From Terriglobia bacterium (GTDB lineage: Bacteria; Acidobacteriota; Terriglobia; Bryobacterales; Bryobacteraceae): a stretch of DNA of 64,000 nucleotides. Of this stretch, positions 61,359 to 64,000 are shown one piece after another. The DNA lies in the NCBI GenBank assembly GCA_020073445.1, contig JAIQFE010000007.1:70001-134000 (forward strand). The letters are read 5' to 3'. The translations under genes were made by a program, and so were the position numbers. Numbering within the stretch: position 1 is the first letter of the stretch; the number at the start of each line of letters is the position of its first letter. The notes beneath the pieces were generated by a model that saw only the letters and a list, made by a program, of their open reading frames with translations, did not search any database and was not told the DNA's origin.

Positions 61359-61538
61359 TCAGCAACACCTTGCGCGGCGGGAATTGGCGGCGGCGTGCTC
61401 GTCCTGAAATCGCCGCCATTCGTCGGGGGAATGGACGGTTCCGTGAGCTGCCAGGTGGCGTCGATAGGCGTTCTGGTCGGAAATCTCGGCAATTATTCCG
61501 GATAATGCATTGAGCACGCCGCGGAAGAACGCGATCAT
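61359..61538 (-). CDS. CstA-associated small protein (YbdD/YjiX-like), RCC tail
   Basis: 59 residues: [47 protein letters not shown] and the C-terminal RRARCC. The family accompanies CstA-type peptide/pyruvate transporters; in some bacteria the penultimate or last Cys is selenocysteine, and here it is Cys followed by a TGA stop. ATG 61538 overlaps the cstA stop as ATGA. It probably forms part of the transporter. Confidence 0.85.
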   Translation of the reverse strand: MIAFFRGVLNALSGIIAEISDQNAYRRHLAAHGTVHSPDEWRRFQDEHAAANSRRARCC

Positions 61539-63574
61539 AATTCCTCCGCGAGGTGCGATGGAACGAAGGGCGTTTCCGTGCTCTTCGATTTCCGTGTGCC
61601 GCCCAGCACGCCGATCCACACGCGAATAGAATCGACGAGAATCGTCGCCACCAGCACCAGGAAGATCCCGGTCACTGCCGCATCGAGTCTTGCATTGAAG
61701 ATCAATGCGGAAGTCGCGGAGGTCTGTGGAGCGGCCGCAAGCTGATCGGCCTGTGCCAAAAACCCAAGCGCCGGGAGTGGAGAGAAAATCTTCTGCCATC
61801 CGGCCACGAAACACACCACCACCAGCCATACCAGCGGGACCGAAGTTACCCACATGTAGCGTGCGCCGTGCGCTTTGATCAGGATCGTAGTGCCCACGCA
61901 CAAAGCCACCGCGGCCAGCAACTGATTCGCGATGCCGAACAGCGGCCACAGAGTGTTGATGCCGCCCAAGGGATCGATCACGCCCTGATACAGGAAGTAG
62001 CCCCAGGCCGCGACGATCACCGCGCTGGTAGTCAGCATTCCCGGCTTCCAGTTGGTCTGGCCCCACTTGGGCGACACTTCTCCCAACATGTCCTGCAACA
62101 TGAATCGCCCGACGCGAGTGCCGGAATCGAGCGTAGTCAAGATAAACAGCGCCTCAAACATGATGGCGAAGTGATACCAGAAAGCGAGCAGTGCGCGGCC
62201 GACGCCACTCGACGCAAAAATCTGCGCCATGCCCAGCGCGAGCGACGGTGCTCCGCCGGTGCGATAGAACAGCGTCTGTTCGCCGGCTTCCCGCGCCATG
62301 GTCTGCATTTCTGCGGCGGTCACCGGGAATCCCCAGCCAGTGATGGTTGCGGCGGCTGCGGCGGGCGTCGTGCCGACAATGCCTGCAGGGGAATTCACCG
62401 CGAAGTACACGCCGGGCTGGAGCGAAGCGGCAGCGATTAGCGCCATCACCGCGACGAAACTTTCGAGCAGCATGGATCCATATCCCACCGCCAGTGCGTG
62501 GCGTTCCCGTGCGAGCAGCTTAGGCGTCGTGCCCGACGAGATCAAGGCGTGGAATCCGGAAACCGCACCGCAGGCGATGGTGATGAAGCAGAACGGGAAA
62601 ATCTTGCCCGCGAAGATGGGTCCGGTGCCATCGACGAATCGCGTAAACGGAGGCAGCTTCAGCTCCGGACGGAGGAAGATAATCCCGACGGCCAGCAGCA
62701 CAACGACGCCCAGCTTCACGAAGGTGCTCAGGTAACCGCGCGGGGCGAGCAGCAGCCACACGGGCAGGGCGCTCGAAAAGAATCCGTAGACGATGAGCCC
62801 GATGGCCAGGGCCACACCCGAATACGTAAACCAGGGAGCCAGTACGGGAGACTGCGCTACCGCCTGTCCGCCGAAGACGCTGGCCATCACCAGCACGAAG
62901 CCGATAAGTGATGTTTCCACGACCTTTCCCGGCCGCCAGAATCGGAGGTACAAGCCCATGAAGACCGCGATGGGCATGGTCGCGACGATGGTAAACGTCC
63001 CCCACGGACTGCCTTTAAGGGCGTTGACCACCACCAGTGCAATCACCGCCAGCAGGATGATCATGATCAGCAGCACCGTGATCAGGGCCGTGAATCCGCC
63101 TACCTTGCCGACCTCCTCGCGGGCGATCTGACCAAGCGACTTTCCGTCGCGCCGGATCGATCCGAAGAGGATCACGAAATCCTGAACGGCGCCGCCCAAC
63201 GTGGCTCCGATCACGATCCACAGGAAGCCCGGGAGATATCCGAACTGGGCCGCCAGCGTGGGTCCCACCAGGGGGCCCGGACCGGCGATCGCGGCAAAAT
63301 GATGTCCGAAGACGATCCACTTATTGGTGGGCTCGAAATCATGCCCGTCGCGCAGCCGTTCAGCAGGAGTGGCGCGTTTGTCGTCCAGGGCCATGACCCG
63401 CGCCGCCACGAATCCTGCGTAGAAGCGGTATCCCACCAGGTAGGTACAGACGGAGGCGATAACCAGCCACGTGCTGTTGACCGGCTCCCCGCGACTATTC
63501 GCGACAGCCCCCATGGAAAAGGCCGCCGCCAAAGATATCGCGCCCCATAGGACGCGCCCCATAATTCGGCTCAT
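61535..63574 (-). CDS. cstA: Carbon starvation protein CstA (peptide/pyruvate transporter)
   Basis: 679 residues from ATG 63574 with some 16-18 membrane segments. CstA motifs include [109 protein letters not shown] and [15 protein letters not shown]. It imports peptides or pyruvate when carbon is scarce. An ATG at 63604 would add 10 residues. It is coupled to the small RCC protein. Confidence 0.94.
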   Translation of the reverse strand: MSRIMGRVLWGAISLAAAFSMGAVANSRGEPVNSTWLVIASVCTYLVGYRFYAGFVAARVMALDDKRATPAERLRDGHDFEPTNKWIVFGHHFAAIAGPGPLVGPTLAAQFGYLPGFLWIVIGATLGGAVQDFVILFGSIRRDGKSLGQIAREEVGKVGGFTALITVLLIMIILLAVIALVVVNALKGSPWGTFTIVATMPIAVFMGLYLRFWRPGKVVETSLIGFVLVMASVFGGQAVAQSPVLAPWFTYSGVALAIGLIVYGFFSSALPVWLLLAPRGYLSTFVKLGVVVLLAVGIIFLRPELKLPPFTRFVDGTGPIFAGKIFPFCFITIACGAVSGFHALISSGTTPKLLARERHALAVGYGSMLLESFVAVMALIAAASLQPGVYFAVNSPAGIVGTTPAAAAATITGWGFPVTAAEMQTMAREAGEQTLFYRTGGAPSLALGMAQIFASSGVGRALLAFWYHFAIMFEALFILTTLDSGTRVGRFMLQDMLGEVSPKWGQTNWKPGMLTTSAVIVAAWGYFLYQGVIDPLGGINTLWPLFGIANQLLAAVALCVGTTILIKAHGARYMWVTSVPLVWLVVVCFVAGWQKIFSPLPALGFLAQADQLAAAPQTSATSALIFNARLDAAVTGIFLVLVATILVDSIRVWIGVLGGTRKSKSTETPFVPSHLAEEL

Positions 63575-63831
63575 AGCTTCTTGATAAGAATAGCCGACCG
63601 GCATGCGAGCTGCATGGTTCGGCGGATAGTTCTAAAGTTGGGACTATTTGAACAGCCCTGGAGAGCCGATTGATTCTACGTGGACATAGGCGGGTACCTC
63701 AGGGAAACACCCGAGGCCGGGTTAAGCGAAATCTCTTGGCGTATAGGGAGATCTCTGACGGGAATTGGGGGGAAGAACGATTTGTCGGGACGGCATAAGC
63801 CACGTAGGATCATAGGTGAGGGCATTTCTAG
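63575..63831. other. Leader region with a structured hairpin before the last gene
   Basis: About 250 bases without a gene. CCTC-A-GGG-AAACA-CCC-GAGG (63697-63716) forms a bulged hairpin, flanked by CGGGTA and CCGGGT that can extend it, then AGATCTCT palindromic sequence near 63750. This could be a structured 5' leader for the gene at 63832. It does not match a riboswitch consensus I can recall. Confidence 0.4.
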
Positions 63832-64000
63832 ATGCTGAGGACAGTAATCATCGGTCCGGACGCCAGGCAGGCGCAACAACTGGAGAAAGCGCTGAGTGCG
63901 CTCGCCAATGAATTGACTGTCAGCCGTACCTTGCTCGCGTATCCCGATGAAGGCGAGCTGATTCGCACGCTTCGCACACACGCCCCCGAAGTCATATTTC
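63832..64000 (+). CDS. Receiver-like / CpaE N-terminal-like protein, truncated by window end
   Basis: First 56 residues: LRTVIIGPDARQAQQLEKALSALANELTV, then YPDEGELIRTLRTHAPEVIF running off the edge. The beta-alpha-beta pattern and the closing APEVIF strand match receiver domains and the N-terminal domain of CpaE-type ATPases such as the gene at 29513. ATG 63832 is the only good start. Cannot be assigned further. Confidence 0.65.
   Translation, partial: MLRTVIIGPDARQAQQLEKALSALANELTVSRTLLAYPDEGELIRTLRTHAPEVIF

Overview
The window reads as a chromosomal segment of a soil-type Acidobacteriota, most likely the Bryobacterales/Candidatus Solibacter side. The basis is established family knowledge: it holds a TIGR03435-type secreted protein, two VWFA-related Acidobacterial-domain proteins (TIGR03436-like), a PEP-CTERM protein, many small secreted proteins of unknown function, GC-rich codon use, frequent GTG/TTG starts and abundant short palindromic repeats. 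No species is claimed.

Layout. 1-2410: the 3' two thirds of a 23S rRNA gene, a spacer with degenerate palindromic repeats, a 5S rRNA gene and a strong terminator. 2426-7741: an accessory block, all on the minus strand, converging on the rRNA operon. It carries an ABC-type ATPase with an overlapping TOPRIM-like (DUF4276-like) partner, a DUF6883/DUF4926 pair, a CD-NTase-fold nucleotidyltransferase next to a DUF6602 PD-(D/E)XK-like protein, and a HigB/HigA-like toxin-antitoxin pair. Four full copies and one half copy of a hairpin repeat sit in this block, three of them at the 3' ends of consecutive genes. 7844-13503: housekeeping and envelope genes (DUF167, AI-2E transporter family, ruvX, mltG, recX, an FGE-like protein). 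13524-17605: tandem ARG boxes followed by argF-argG-argH-argR. 17606-24869: a secreted protein, a polysaccharide locus (toroid protein, double glycosyltransferase, coiled-coil methyltransferase), queF and a TIGR00300 protein. 25082-34026: mostly secreted, membrane and redox proteins, an orphan CpaE-like ATPase and a stand-alone receiver.

34060-38257: zwf-opcA-pgl (oxidative pentose phosphate entry) with a translationally coupled CapA-like gene. 38202-46095: PEP-CTERM protein, CDGSH protein, GH88 hydrolase with a SnoaL-like protein and a secreted esterase, and a fused membrane/spermidine-synthase-like protein. 46323-49903: gyrA and larE with a distant member of the hairpin repeat family between them. 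49908-54852: a zinc-ribbon membrane protein and a PIG-L / 46-residue membrane protein / SSS symporter operon. 54853-56233: a sulfotransferase in compositionally different DNA. 56234-63574: two VWA proteins, a DUF2806 protein, and a CstA peptide transporter with its RCC-tailed small partner. 63832 to the edge: the start of a receiver-like gene.

Most interesting for follow-up: the 2426-7741 defence-like block, above all the nucleotidyltransferase plus nuclease-fold pair, and the hairpin family whose copies supply stop codons to its genes and whose inner stem changes with compensation between copies. Many gene junctions overlap by ATGA, and three by TTGA. Calls come from reading motifs by eye; no database search was run.
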